6,485 bases of DNA from positions 1 to 6,485 of the forward strand of contig JBCKVB010000052.1 in assembly GCA_038924245.1 (NCBI GenBank). The letters are read 5' to 3'. The notes beneath the pieces were generated by a model. That model saw nothing but the letters and a program-made list of their open reading frames with translations. It was not told where the DNA came from and did not search any database. This DNA is from SURF-13 sp038924245. Lineage in GTDB: Bacteria; Pseudomonadota; Gammaproteobacteria; SURF-13. Of this stretch, positions 1 to 4,493 are shown one piece after another. Each line of letters begins with the position of its first letter. Within the stretch, counting starts at the first letter, position 1. A program made the translations under genes and the position numbers.

Positions 1-93
1 CGCAATCAGGCTATTCCGGCTGATCTGATGCAAGCGATGATCGATGAGGCGGTTCGTGAAGTGCGCGCCGAAATGGGTAGCGAAGCGCGGTAA
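1..93 (+). CDS. 3' end of an unidentified protein (partial)
   Basis: Thirty codons are open from the window edge to a TAA stop at 91-93. The visible tail contains IPADLMQAMIDEAVREVRAE, a strongly amphipathic, charged helix that ends in a short polar tail. I do not recognise the family. The helix would suit the C-terminus of a small antitoxin or another regulatory protein, but nothing diagnostic is present. An imperfect hairpin at 147-175 and a perfect hairpin at 185-221 follow, so transcription from this gene probably ends before the convergent vapBC operon. That it is real coding sequence is inferred from the clean frame and its position before the hairpins. Confidence 0.45.
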   Translation, partial: RNQAIPADLMQAMIDEAVREVRAEMGSEAR

Positions 94-146
94 GCAAGGT
101 ATTACTCCATAGGAAAAACCCACTCCAAAAATCTGACGGACGAGTT

Positions 147-175
147 CAGCGGCGGACGCTTGCGTCGGTCCGCTG
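147..175. repeat. imperfect hairpin downstream of the first gene
   Basis: CAGCGG (147-152) pairs with CCGCTG (170-175). Inside it GACG (155-158) pairs with CGTC (163-166) around a small loop, with a few unpaired bases between the two stems. No T-run follows, so it is not a classical terminator by itself. It could stabilise the 3' end of the upstream transcript. I considered an integron attC site and rejected it. Confidence 0.45.
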
Positions 176-184
176 CAACGACGA

Positions 185-221
185 GTTAAATGACCCCCGG
201 CTCTGCCGGGGGTCATTTAAC
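185..221. terminator. perfect 17-bp hairpin between convergent genes
   Basis: A 17-nt arm (185-201, beginning GTTAAATGACC) is followed by a TCT loop (202-204) and its exact reverse complement (205-221). The core is GC-rich (CCCCCGGC/GCCGGGGG) and the base is AT-rich, so either strand reads as a strong hairpin followed by an ATTTAAC tract. It lies between the plus-strand gene ending at 93 and the minus-strand vapC, and fits a bidirectional terminator. The vapC stop codon (217-219) is inside the stem. The missing long U-run makes termination efficiency uncertain. Confidence 0.7.
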
Positions 222-672
222 TGAGGAGCGCTTTGATTGAGACAACTTCCATCGCATCATCTGACTTGAAGCCATCATCATTAGTGACGAAAAACTTACA
301 GCCTGCTTTGAGGGCAGTGGCGTAATGCAGGGCATCGATAAACTTCATGTCTCGCTTCCCGCGCAATTGAGCCGCCAGATCGAACGTGTCCGCATCGTGA
401 GATTGAACCGAGAGAAAATCATCCGTTGCAAAAAAAGCTTTGAAGCTCGCGGCAAGTCCAACATTATCCGATTGATACGGCTTTACTAGCGTTTCAGCTA
501 CGGAAGCATCCCCGGTGTAGCCAATAATCTTGCCGGATTCTGCTGCTTCAATAAAAGGAGCGGCAACCTCGAAAAACTCAGGACTTTGATCGAGAAAGTA
601 GACAAAAACATTGGTGTCCAGATAGACACGTTGCCCCGCCATGCGGGCAATGACGCTCTCTATTTTTCCCAT
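217..672 (-). CDS. vapC: VapC-type PIN-domain ribonuclease toxin
   Basis: This is a 151-residue PIN-domain protein. PIN toxins use a cluster of acidic residues to bind Mg2+ or Mn2+ and cut RNA; known VapCs cut tRNA or rRNA. The expected acidic positions are visible: D19 in VYLDTNVFVYFLD, E60 in ASVAETLVKP, D113 in FIDALHYATAL, and D132 in FFVTNDDGF. The protein runs to a normal PIN C-terminus, so it looks intact. About 14 residues precede the first PIN strand. Its ATG (670-672) lies inside the end of the vapB gene, a 13-bp overlap in another frame, which suggests translational coupling. The stop codon sits inside the 185-221 hairpin. The RNA target cannot be told from sequence. Confidence 0.88.
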   Translation of the reverse strand: MGKIESVIARMAGQRVYLDTNVFVYFLDQSPEFFEVAAPFIEAAESGKIIGYTGDASVAETLVKPYQSDNVGLAASFKAFFATDDFLSVQSHDADTFDLAAQLRGKRDMKFIDALHYATALKAGCKFFVTNDDGFKSDDAMEVVSIKALLS

Positions 673-914
673 GAGTCGCGGTCGTTTCGGGTAGAAGCAT
701 CAATCTCCGCCGCGGTGTTGCCCCAAAGACCACGGGCGATACCTGCGTAGGACATGATCGACTCTTTGCGTTGGTGGCGCTTTTGCGGGACCAGTGTGAT
801 GATCCCGTTGGCATAGGCGATGTCAAGCACATCATCGAGTTTGATGTGTGCCGCTTGCGCGATGCCCGAGGGGATGGTGATCTGGTGCTTTGGGCGCACC
901 CGTACATGTGGCAT
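660..914 (-). CDS. vapB: VapB-type antitoxin, AbrB/SpoVT fold
   Basis: The protein has 84 residues. Residues about 3-42 form a swapped-hairpin AbrB DNA-binding domain (VRPKHQITIPSGIAQ, then LDDVLDIAYANGIITLVPQ). The rest, around SYAGIARGLWGNTAAEIDA, should be the toxin-binding tail that blocks the PIN active site. I chose the ATG at 912-914 because a GGAGG Shine-Dalgarno (complement of 920-924) lies five bases upstream; an in-frame ATG at 924-926 and a longer upstream extension lack this support and run into the promoter. It is the first gene of the operon and overlaps vapC by 13 bp. As in this antitoxin class generally, it probably represses its own promoter through the dyad at 925-965. Confidence 0.87.
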   Translation of the reverse strand: MPHVRVRPKHQITIPSGIAQAAHIKLDDVLDIAYANGIITLVPQKRHQRKESIMSYAGIARGLWGNTAAEIDASTRNDRDSWEK

Positions 915-924
915 GATGGCCTCC

Positions 925-965
925 ATAAGTAGGAAGTTAGAAATACAAGTTGAATTCCTACTTAT
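925..965. promoter_or_regulatory. inverted-repeat operator of the minus-strand vapBC
   Basis: ATAAGTAGGAA (925-935) and TTCCTACTTAT (955-965) are perfect 11-bp inverted arms with a 19-bp spacer. The arm centres are 30 bp apart, close to three helical turns. One arm covers part of the -10 box and the start-site region; the other abuts the vapB Shine-Dalgarno. This is what is expected of an autoregulatory site bound by an AbrB-fold antitoxin or the VapBC complex. The symmetry is directly visible; its use as an operator is inferred. Confidence 0.7.
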
Positions 966-991
966 TATATCCAGGCGCTGGCTGATGTCAA
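964..991 (-). promoter_or_regulatory. consensus sigma-70 promoter of vapBC
   Basis: On the minus strand a perfect -35 box TTGACA (complement of 986-991) is separated by 16 bp from a perfect -10 box TATAAT (complement of 964-969). Transcription should start near 957, leaving a leader of roughly 40 nt before the vapB ATG at 914. Such a strong promoter is affordable only if tightly repressed, in line with the overlapping dyad. Confidence 0.82.
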
Positions 992-992
992 T

Positions 993-1113
993 ATAAAGGG
1001 GACGCACTTTACTGATCAGCGACGGGGAGGATCTTGCCACCACGGCGCTGCTGCGTCGTACGGCGGCGGCGTTGGGCAGGCCCGCGCGTTTGATTCCGGT
1101 GCCCGCGCTGGTG
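993..1113 (+). repeat. long direct repeat, copy A
   Basis: This stretch matches 4336-4458 in the same orientation, with roughly 90% identity by eye over the 100 bp starting at ATCAGCGACGGGG. It carries the epimerase C-terminal remnant. The left part (ATAAAGGGGACGCAC) is less well conserved. The copies are about 3.3 kb apart, each upstream of an AAA_14/DUF4143 ATPase gene. Confidence 0.8.
997..1113 (+). pseudogene. C-terminal fragment of an NAD-dependent sugar epimerase
   Basis: The frame reads RTLLISDGEDLATTALLRR and then TAAALGRPARLIPVPALV. This is the C-terminal signature (SDGEDLST..LLRR..ALGRPARL.PVP) of extended short-chain dehydrogenases acting as UDP-sugar 4-epimerases in EPS and O-antigen loci. 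There is no Rossmann domain and no active-site YxxxK; a stop at 994-996 precedes the piece and the vapBC promoter lies directly to the left. The frame continues without a stop into a PIN-toxin fragment. It is a dead remnant of an EPS biosynthesis gene, related to the piece at 4336-4458. Confidence 0.75.
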
Positions 1114-1227
1114 TCACGTCATCCTTTCTTAAAGGCGCGGCTCAAACCCACGGAGATGGGCCGGATGATCAATGACATTCGGCGGCTGGCAGTGATGGCC
1201 GACCCCTTGCCACGGGTGACGGCTTCT
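1114..1227 (+). pseudogene. internal fragment of a COG1569-like PIN toxin
   Basis: Thirty-eight codons include FLKARLKPTEMGRMINDIRR and end near ADPLPRVTAS. This resembles the middle of a subgroup of PIN toxins, where a '.R..LKARLKP...GRMVN.LR.LA...DPLP.V..S' stretch precedes the third catalytic acidic block (DP.D...L). Here similarity stops exactly before that block and is followed by unrelated sequence to a TGA at 1288-1290. No N-terminal DTN motif is present. It is fused in frame to the epimerase fragment. The family assignment comes from memory of the motif, so it is moderate. Confidence 0.5.
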
Positions 1228-1254
1228 CTATTATCTGTCCTCCAGCAGGACACT

Positions 1255-1320
1255 GCGACTATTATTCACGACTTTAAAATAAAGTCTTGACTATTTTTCA
1301 TTATTGAGAATAATAGTCGC
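1255..1320. promoter_or_regulatory. dyad plus extra half-site in front of ATPase 1
   Basis: GCGACTATTATTC (1255-1267) is the exact inverse of GAATAATAGTCGC (1308-1320). A third copy, GACTATTTTTC (1289-1299), lies between them and forms an imperfect 30-bp palindrome with the right arm (1289-1318). A separate small dyad GACTTTA/TAAAGTC sits at 1270-1286, and ATTATT-GAG-AATAAT at 1300-1314. The right arm ends one base before the ATG at 1322. The arrangement fits an operator controlling the ATPase gene. The binding protein is unknown; the ATPase's own winged-helix-like segment is one candidate. Confidence 0.65.
1287..1314 (+). promoter_or_regulatory. candidate promoter of ATPase 1, possibly leaderless
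   Basis: TTGACT (1287-1292) and AATAAT (1309-1314) are separated by 16 bp. The implied start site is around 1321-1322, at the A of the ATG, so the transcript could be leaderless. This agrees with the lack of a good Shine-Dalgarno before 1322 (only GAGA at 1306-1309, too far away). Both boxes lie within the repeated operator arms. Confidence 0.45.
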
Positions 1321-1321
1321 C

Positions 1322-2455
1322 ATGAGACGCTACCTTTCCGGCACTATTCTTTCCGATCTGGGCAAGAAAATGGTGCTGCTGACCGGTCCGCGCCAGGTTG
1401 GGAAAACCACTCTGGCCAAGGAACTGATGGCGAGCTATCGTCGTCCGCAGTATTTGAACTGGGATGTTGCCGACGACCGCCGCATTCTTGCCGGGCAAGG
1501 CTGGAGTCCGCGTGCCGATCTACTGGTAATCGACGAAATTCACAAGATGCCGAATTGGAAAGGGTATCTGAAAGGCGTGTTCGACGGGCGCACCGGGGGT
1601 CAGGCTATCTTGGTCACCGGCAGTGCGCGCATGGAGACGTTCCGGCAATCGGGGGAATCCCTGGCTGGGCGTTATTTCCAGGCGCGGCTGCATCCTTTCT
1701 CGGTGCGGGAGTGGGTCGAACTGACCGATGCCAAACCCGACGACGCTCTCGATCGCCTGATTGAGCGCGGTGGTCTGCCCGAGCCATTCCTGGCTGAAGA
1801 CCCGCTAGAGGCCGAGCGGTGGCGGCAACAATATTTTACCGACCTGGTGCGCGAGGACGTGGTGGAATTTTCCCGCATCCAGGAAATCAGGGCCATGCGC
1901 CTGCTGGTGGAATTGCTGCGGGGGCGGGTGGGCTCGCCGCTTTCCATCGCCTCCCTCGCACGGGATATTCAAATCGCACCGAATACCGTGGCGAAATACC
2001 TCGACATCCTGGAAACGCTGTACGTCATTTTCCTGGTGCGGCCGTTTCACCGCAATGTGGCGCGGGCGATCCTGAAAGAACCCAAGGTGTATTTCTTCGA
2101 TACCGGCTATGTGCGCGGCGACGCTGGCGTCAAGTGGGAAAACGCCTGCGCCACCATGCTGCTCAAGCATGTGCATTTCGAACAGGATGCCTTGGGTAAG
2201 CAGTCCAGCCTTGATTATTTGAGGACGAAAGAGGGTGCAGAGGTTGATTTCGTACTGTGCGAAGACGGTGCGCCGACTCATTTGATTGAATGCAAGCACG
2301 CGGACAACCGCCCAGCCTCTTCGCTCATCAAGTTTGCCGGACTGTTCCCGGAAGCGAAGTCCATTCAGTTGGTGCGCGAACTGCGGCAGGAAGAATACCG
2401 CCGCCCAGTGTCTATCGTAAAAGGGGCGGACTGGCTGGCGGAACTTGCAGCGTGA
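1322..2455 (+). CDS. ATP-binding protein, AAA_14 plus DUF4143 (ATPase 1)
   Basis: A 377-residue P-loop ATPase of the AAA_14/DUF4143 type. Walker A is GPRQVGKTT (22-30), Walker B LLVIDE (67-72), and the sensor-like strand ILVTGSAR ends at 103, followed by ESLAGRYF (112-119). Residues about 205-245 (SIASLARDIQIAPNTVAKYL) look like a winged helix inside DUF4143. The C-terminal part has a PD-(D/E)XK-like pattern: E272 in KWENA, EVDF at 306-309, and ECK at 322-324. Length is normal and no lesion is seen. The ATG at 1322 gives the usual family start (RYL....I..DL..K); a TTG at 1304 is in frame but lies inside the operator. Molecular function is not known to me; ATP-driven DNA or RNA processing is plausible. 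It stands alone, with its own upstream repeats and no partner gene. Confidence 0.88.
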   Translation: MRRYLSGTILSDLGKKMVLLTGPRQVGKTTLAKELMASYRRPQYLNWDVADDRRILAGQGWSPRADLLVIDEIHKMPNWKGYLKGVFDGRTGGQAILVTGSARMETFRQSGESLAGRYFQARLHPFSVREWVELTDAKPDDALDRLIERGGLPEPFLAEDPLEAERWRQQYFTDLVREDVVEFSRIQEIRAMRLLVELLRGRVGSPLSIASLARDIQIAPNTVAKYLDILETLYVIFLVRPFHRNVARAILKEPKVYFFDTGYVRGDAGVKWENACATMLLKHVHFEQDALGKQSSLDYLRTKEGAEVDFVLCEDGAPTHLIECKHADNRPASSLIKFAGLFPEAKSIQLVRELRQEEYRRPVSIVKGADWLAELAA

Positions 2456-2676
2456 GTCCGAATAAATGGACACACACTTTAGCAAGCGGCGCGGCATTTT
2501 CTGGCTAACCGGCGCAGATGAGGACTGAGGGGGAAAACCAGGACTGGGGACTGAGGTCTGACAAAACCGGTGCGGCCCTTCGGGCCTTTGCCCATTAACC
2601 TGCGACTTACAGTGGATGAAGGCAGGCGCCTATCCATGACTGAACAAAGCTGGGAAACCAAGGCTTATCCCCGGCC
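2456..2676. other. intergenic debris after ATPase 1, no supported gene
   Basis: No credible gene is seen. Three copies of GGACTG(A/G)GG occur at 2522-2530, 2541-2549 and 2548-2556. A short reading frame ending SMTEQSWETKAYPRP overlaps the next GTG by two bases (stop 2678-2680) and might be the tail of the EPS gene before the glycosyltransferase stub, but I cannot identify it. AATAAATGGACACACACTTTA (2461-2481) faintly resembles the left end of repeat copy A. Confidence 0.5.
2574..2589 (+). terminator. weak hairpin with short T-run after ATPase 1
   Basis: GGCCC (2574-2578), a TTC loop and GGGCC (2582-2586) are followed by TTT. It lies about 120 bp after the ATPase 1 stop. The 5-bp GC stem and short T-run make it a possible but weak intrinsic terminator. 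Confidence 0.35.
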
Positions 2677-2784
2677 GTGAAAATATTGGTTCACGGTATC
2701 AATTATTCCCCCGAGCTGACCGGCATCGGTAAATACACCGGCGAGATGGCGGAGTGGTTGGCGGCGCGCGGGCATGAAGTGTGA
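2677..2784 (+). pseudogene. wcaI: N-terminal stub of a WcaI-like glycosyltransferase
   Basis: From a GTG start, 35 codons read KILVHGINYSPELTGIGKY followed by TGEMAEWLAARGHEV, then TGA at 2782-2784. This is the start of WcaI/GT4-type glycosyltransferases from colanic-acid-like EPS clusters, including the GINY.PE.TGIGKYTGEMA.WLA.RGHEV signature of the first Rossmann fold. A full protein has about 400 residues; here similarity ends right after HEV, where the next strand (R.VTAPPYYP) should follow, and everything downstream is unrelated. The stop lies where a GAGCGC-ATGA-GCGCTC hairpin begins (2783-2798). It cannot be functional. It is the best evidence that the TA cluster occupies a former EPS biosynthesis locus. 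Confidence 0.8.
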
Positions 2785-2933
2785 GCGCATGAGCGCTCCT
2801 GATAGTGCCCGCGACCTGTCTGGCATCGACGCAATGGCAGCCCATGAAGGGTGGATGCAGTTTTGCCGCCGACATGGGCGGTAGCAAGAAATCGAACCCG
2901 TGAACTTGTTCCACTTTACTGTGTGAAGGCTGC
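2785..2933. other. non-coding stretch before the second vapBC
   Basis: I see no supported gene on either strand. A 6-bp hairpin GAGCGC/GCGCTC marks the junction with the glycosyltransferase stub (2783-2798). A short ORF (RDLSGIDAMAAHEGW...) matches no family I know. Confidence 0.45.
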
Positions 2934-2962
2934 TTGACGTTAACCTTGTAGGTCTGTAATGT
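2934..2962 (+). promoter_or_regulatory. probable sigma-70 promoter of the second vapBC
   Basis: TTGACG (2934-2939) and TAATGT (2957-2962) are separated by 17 bp. The -35 matches consensus at five of six positions; the -10 is weaker. Start would be near 2969, giving a leader of about 26 nt before the vapB ATG. The dyad at 2960-2979 covers the -10 edge and start site. Confidence 0.5.
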
Positions 2963-2979
2963 ATCTACTCGGATATACA
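2960..2979. promoter_or_regulatory. imperfect palindrome, probable vapBC operator
   Basis: TGTAT (2960-2964) and ATACA (2975-2979) are inverted arms around a 10-bp core with further partial symmetry (14 of 20 positions pair). It overlaps the -10/start region and lies just upstream of the GGAGG Shine-Dalgarno. This fits an autoregulatory site of an AbrB-fold antitoxin; the sequence differs from the operator at 925-965, so cross-regulation between the two modules is not expected. Confidence 0.5.
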
Positions 2980-2994
2980 AAACGGAGGTGTGCG

Positions 2995-3243
2995 ATGAGG
3001 CTGCAAATATCAAAATGGGGTAATAGCTTGGCCGTGCGATTGCCGGTTGAATGCACTCGCGCTATTGGTCTGAAAGAGGGGGATAGTGTGGAGGCCAGCA
3101 TCACCCAGGCTGGGGAAATCACGCTGGCACCTGAGCGAGCCTTCGACAAGGCCGCCTTTCTTGCGCGCATTGCCAAGCTGCATGCTTCCATGCCAATGAC
3201 TGCGCCGGTTGTGGAAGCCATGCGGCAAGATGCGCGCTACTGA
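2995..3243 (+). CDS. vapB: VapB/MazE-like antitoxin, AbrB fold
   Basis: An 82-residue antitoxin. Residues 1-45 carry the swapped-hairpin DNA-binding domain: MRLQISKWGNSLAVRLPVE, IGLKEGDSVEA and ITLAPE. The KWGNS.AVRLP signature is typical of VapB/MazE antitoxins. The remainder (AFDKAAFLARIAKLHASMP onward) is a helical tail that should cover the toxin. The start is the ATG at 2995, with GGAGG at 2984-2988 six bases upstream; the in-frame ATG at 2959 lies inside the promoter and has no ribosome site. The TGA stop overlaps the vapC start as TGATG, a one-base overlap, so the toxin is translationally coupled. It probably represses its own promoter with VapC. Confidence 0.9.
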   Translation: MRLQISKWGNSLAVRLPVECTRAIGLKEGDSVEASITQAGEITLAPERAFDKAAFLARIAKLHASMPMTAPVVEAMRQDARY

Positions 3244-3665
3244 TGATCTACGTCGATACCAGCGTGATCGTTGCGCTGTTGACCGTTGAGCCAAGAACGC
3301 AGGATGTTACCGCTTGGTATGCTGGGCTGCGCGATACGCCAACCAGCTCGGATTGGCTGCTGACAGAATTTTCCAGTGCCCTGTCGATTAAGCTGCGCAC
3401 TGGCCAAATCAACGAGGCCAACGCAAAGCGGGTGCGCAAGGTGTTCGAGTTGCTGGCAGGCGGTGGTCTGCGCATTGTCCCAGTCAGTCGCGAAGCATTC
3501 GGGCGGGCCGCGGAAATGATCAAGCTGCGCGATCACGGCCTGCGTGCTGGGGATTCGCTGCACCTTGCCGTTGCTCTGGAATTGGGTGCAAGCCACATGG
3601 CTACGCTGGATGGGACGCTGGCAGCGAGCGCAAAGCGCAGTGGCATGAAGTTGATCGAGTTTTGA
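3243..3665 (+). CDS. vapC: VapC PIN-domain ribonuclease toxin
   Basis: A 140-residue PIN toxin, the partner of the adjacent VapB. All expected acidic residues are visible: D5 in IYVDTSVIVALL, E42 in LLTEFSSALS, D104 in RAGDSLHLAVA, and D123 in ATLDGTL. PIN toxins of this type are Mg2+-dependent endoribonucleases; the target RNA cannot be predicted here. Length and C-terminus (SGMKLIEF) are normal for the family, so it should be active when freed from VapB. Its ATG shares one base with the vapB stop and it has no independent Shine-Dalgarno. A REP-like palindrome begins about 20 bp after the stop and may protect or attenuate the transcript end. Confidence 0.9.
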   Translation: MIYVDTSVIVALLTVEPRTQDVTAWYAGLRDTPTSSDWLLTEFSSALSIKLRTGQINEANAKRVRKVFELLAGGGLRIVPVSREAFGRAAEMIKLRDHGLRAGDSLHLAVALELGASHMATLDGTLAASAKRSGMKLIEF

Positions 3666-3686
3666 TATCTGGGAACCTTTAATAAT

Positions 3687-3755
3687 TCGTCATTCCCGCG
3701 AAAGCGGGAATCGTGTCCAGGAAAAACCCCCTGGGTCCCGCTTGCGCGAGGACGA
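3687..3755. repeat. REP-like palindromic element (GTCATTCCCGC family)
   Basis: ATTCCCGC-GAAA-GCGGGAAT (3692-3711) is a perfect 8-bp stem with a GAAA loop and fits the ATTCCC-N8-GGGAAT pattern known from the dRS3 repeats of Neisseria and similar dispersed repeats in many proteobacteria. A second, less regular palindrome (GGTCCCGCTTGCGCGAGGAC, 3734-3753) follows, and the whole has short inverted ends TCGTC (3687-3691) and GACGA (3751-3755). It sits between vapC and the small ORF that starts immediately after it. Its translation gives the well-known spurious peptide VIPAKAGI. Confidence 0.75.
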
Positions 3756-3757
3756 CG

Positions 3758-3883
3758 ATGCATTTTGCTGCGCGGCGGTCGCGGCTGGCAGGGCTCAAGC
3801 GGCGCAAGCTGATCCATGGGCGCCCCGAGTCTCTGGTCAGCGTCAAGGCGGCGCAATGGCGCGAACCCGAAAACCTGCGCTGA
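3758..3883 (+). CDS. small ORF, possible truncated antitoxin of the next vapC
   Basis: Forty-one codons begin MHFAARRSRLAGLKRRKLI and end AAQWREPENLR. The ORF overlaps the following vapC by 28 bp in another frame, the layout expected of an antitoxin upstream of a toxin. It has a basic first half and a WREPENL tail that could be the toxin-contacting end, but no DNA-binding domain, and I do not recognise the family. Its ATG lies two bases after the REP-like element, and the Shine-Dalgarno GAGG (3748-3751) is inside that element. The simplest reading is an antitoxin gene whose 5' part was replaced by the repeat, with the remnant still translatable. It could also be a non-coding overlap. Confidence 0.45.
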   Translation: MHFAARRSRLAGLKRRKLIHGRPESLVSVKAAQWREPENLR

Positions 3884-4257
3884 TTTACCTGGACACGCAT
3901 ATTGTGTGCTGGCTGCACGAGGGCCGCGTCGGTTTGCTGTCCGTTGCTGCGGCTGAAGCGATTGAAGCCGCCGGGCAGCTTCTCGTTTCACCTATCGTGG
4001 AGCTTGAATTGCAGTATCTGCACGAAATTGACCGCATTTCCAAGGGTCCAGAATCAATTCTAGCCGTGCTCGAGAAAGATATCGGCTTGGAACCAACTAA
4101 TCCACCACTTGGCCGGGTTGTAGCTCAGGCGCGCGGGCTGCGCTGGACGTGGGATCCATTTGACCGGTTAATCGTCGCCGAGACGATGCTTGCTGGCGGG
4201 CGGCTGATAACCCGCGATGCAACAATCCGCAGGCATTTCGCGGAAGCAGTGTGGTAA
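3856..4257 (+). CDS. vapC: VapC-type PIN-domain toxin, third locus
   Basis: A 133-residue PIN protein. Catalytic acidic residues are visible at D13 (IYLDTHIVCWL), E51 (IVELELQYL), D103 (WDPFDRLIVAE) and D121 (LITRDATIR). The DTH..VWL and DPFDR motifs and the terminal AVW place it in a different VapC subgroup from the other two complete toxins here. I chose the ATG at 3856 since it leaves the usual few residues before the first strand; a longer frame from 3742 would start inside the REP-like element. A weak AAGG (3845-3848) precedes it. No complete antitoxin is adjacent, only the 41-codon ORF at 3758. The toxin reads as intact, so it must be neutralised by that ORF, by an antitoxin elsewhere, or be silent. 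Confidence 0.85.
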   Translation: MARTRKPALIYLDTHIVCWLHEGRVGLLSVAAAEAIEAAGQLLVSPIVELELQYLHEIDRISKGPESILAVLEKDIGLEPTNPPLGRVVAQARGLRWTWDPFDRLIVAETMLAGGRLITRDATIRRHFAEAVW

Positions 4258-4283
4258 CAAATGCCGCGCGACGTGAAGTGGAA

Positions 4284-4472
4284 ATGTCCGCTACGCTGAT
4301 TACCGGTGCTACCGGCTTTGTCGGCCATGGACCGGATAAGGGGGCGCACACCTTTTTTATCAGCGACGGGGAGGATCTTTCCACCACGCACTGCTGCGAC
4401 GCACGGCGGCGGCGCTGGACAGACCCGCGCGTTTGATTCCGGTACCCGCGCCGGTGTTGCGGACGGCCGCGT
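4284..4472 (+). pseudogene. NAD-dependent epimerase with internal deletion and frameshift
   Basis: The gene begins as an intact epimerase: MSATLITGATGFVG, the N-terminal Rossmann strand and TGATGFVG dinucleotide-binding motif, with GAAGTGGAA upstream as a possible ribosome site. After about 15 residues it jumps to the C-terminal region, HTFFISDGEDLSTT, so some 200 codons including the YxxxK catalytic motif are missing. A one-base loss relative to copy A near 4388 then shifts the frame; the restored frame reads LLRRTAAALDRPARLIPVPA and on to VLRTAA. It starts 27 bp after the third vapC. It is certainly non-functional and marks a former EPS sugar-nucleotide pathway gene. Confidence 0.8.
4336..4458 (+). 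repeat. long direct repeat, copy B
   Basis: This is the counterpart of 993-1113. Differences by eye include a missing base near 4388 and scattered substitutions at the ends of codons, as expected of two once-coding relatives. Copy B ends about 36 bp before the first 22-bp-spaced motif upstream of ATPase 2. Confidence 0.8.
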
Positions 4473-4493
4473 GCCATTTGCGCAGCGATAAAC

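Noticed and set aside
121..221. Possible integron attC site (imperfect hairpin followed by GTTAAAT, matching GTTRRRY)
   Set aside because: A matching RYYYAAC box is needed on the 5' side of the hairpin and is absent; the only ATTTAAC (215-221) lies downstream as an arm of the terminator-like hairpin, in the wrong order. No other attC-like site is seen in the window.
1805..2497. 230-codon minus-strand ORF opposite ATPase 1
   Set aside because: It is antisense to a gene with complete Walker and DUF4143 motifs, and its translation shows no recognisable domain.
4232..4265. GGCATTT...AAATGCC inverted repeat around the end of the third vapC
   Set aside because: A 7-bp stem with a 20-nt loop and no T-run is too weak to call a terminator.
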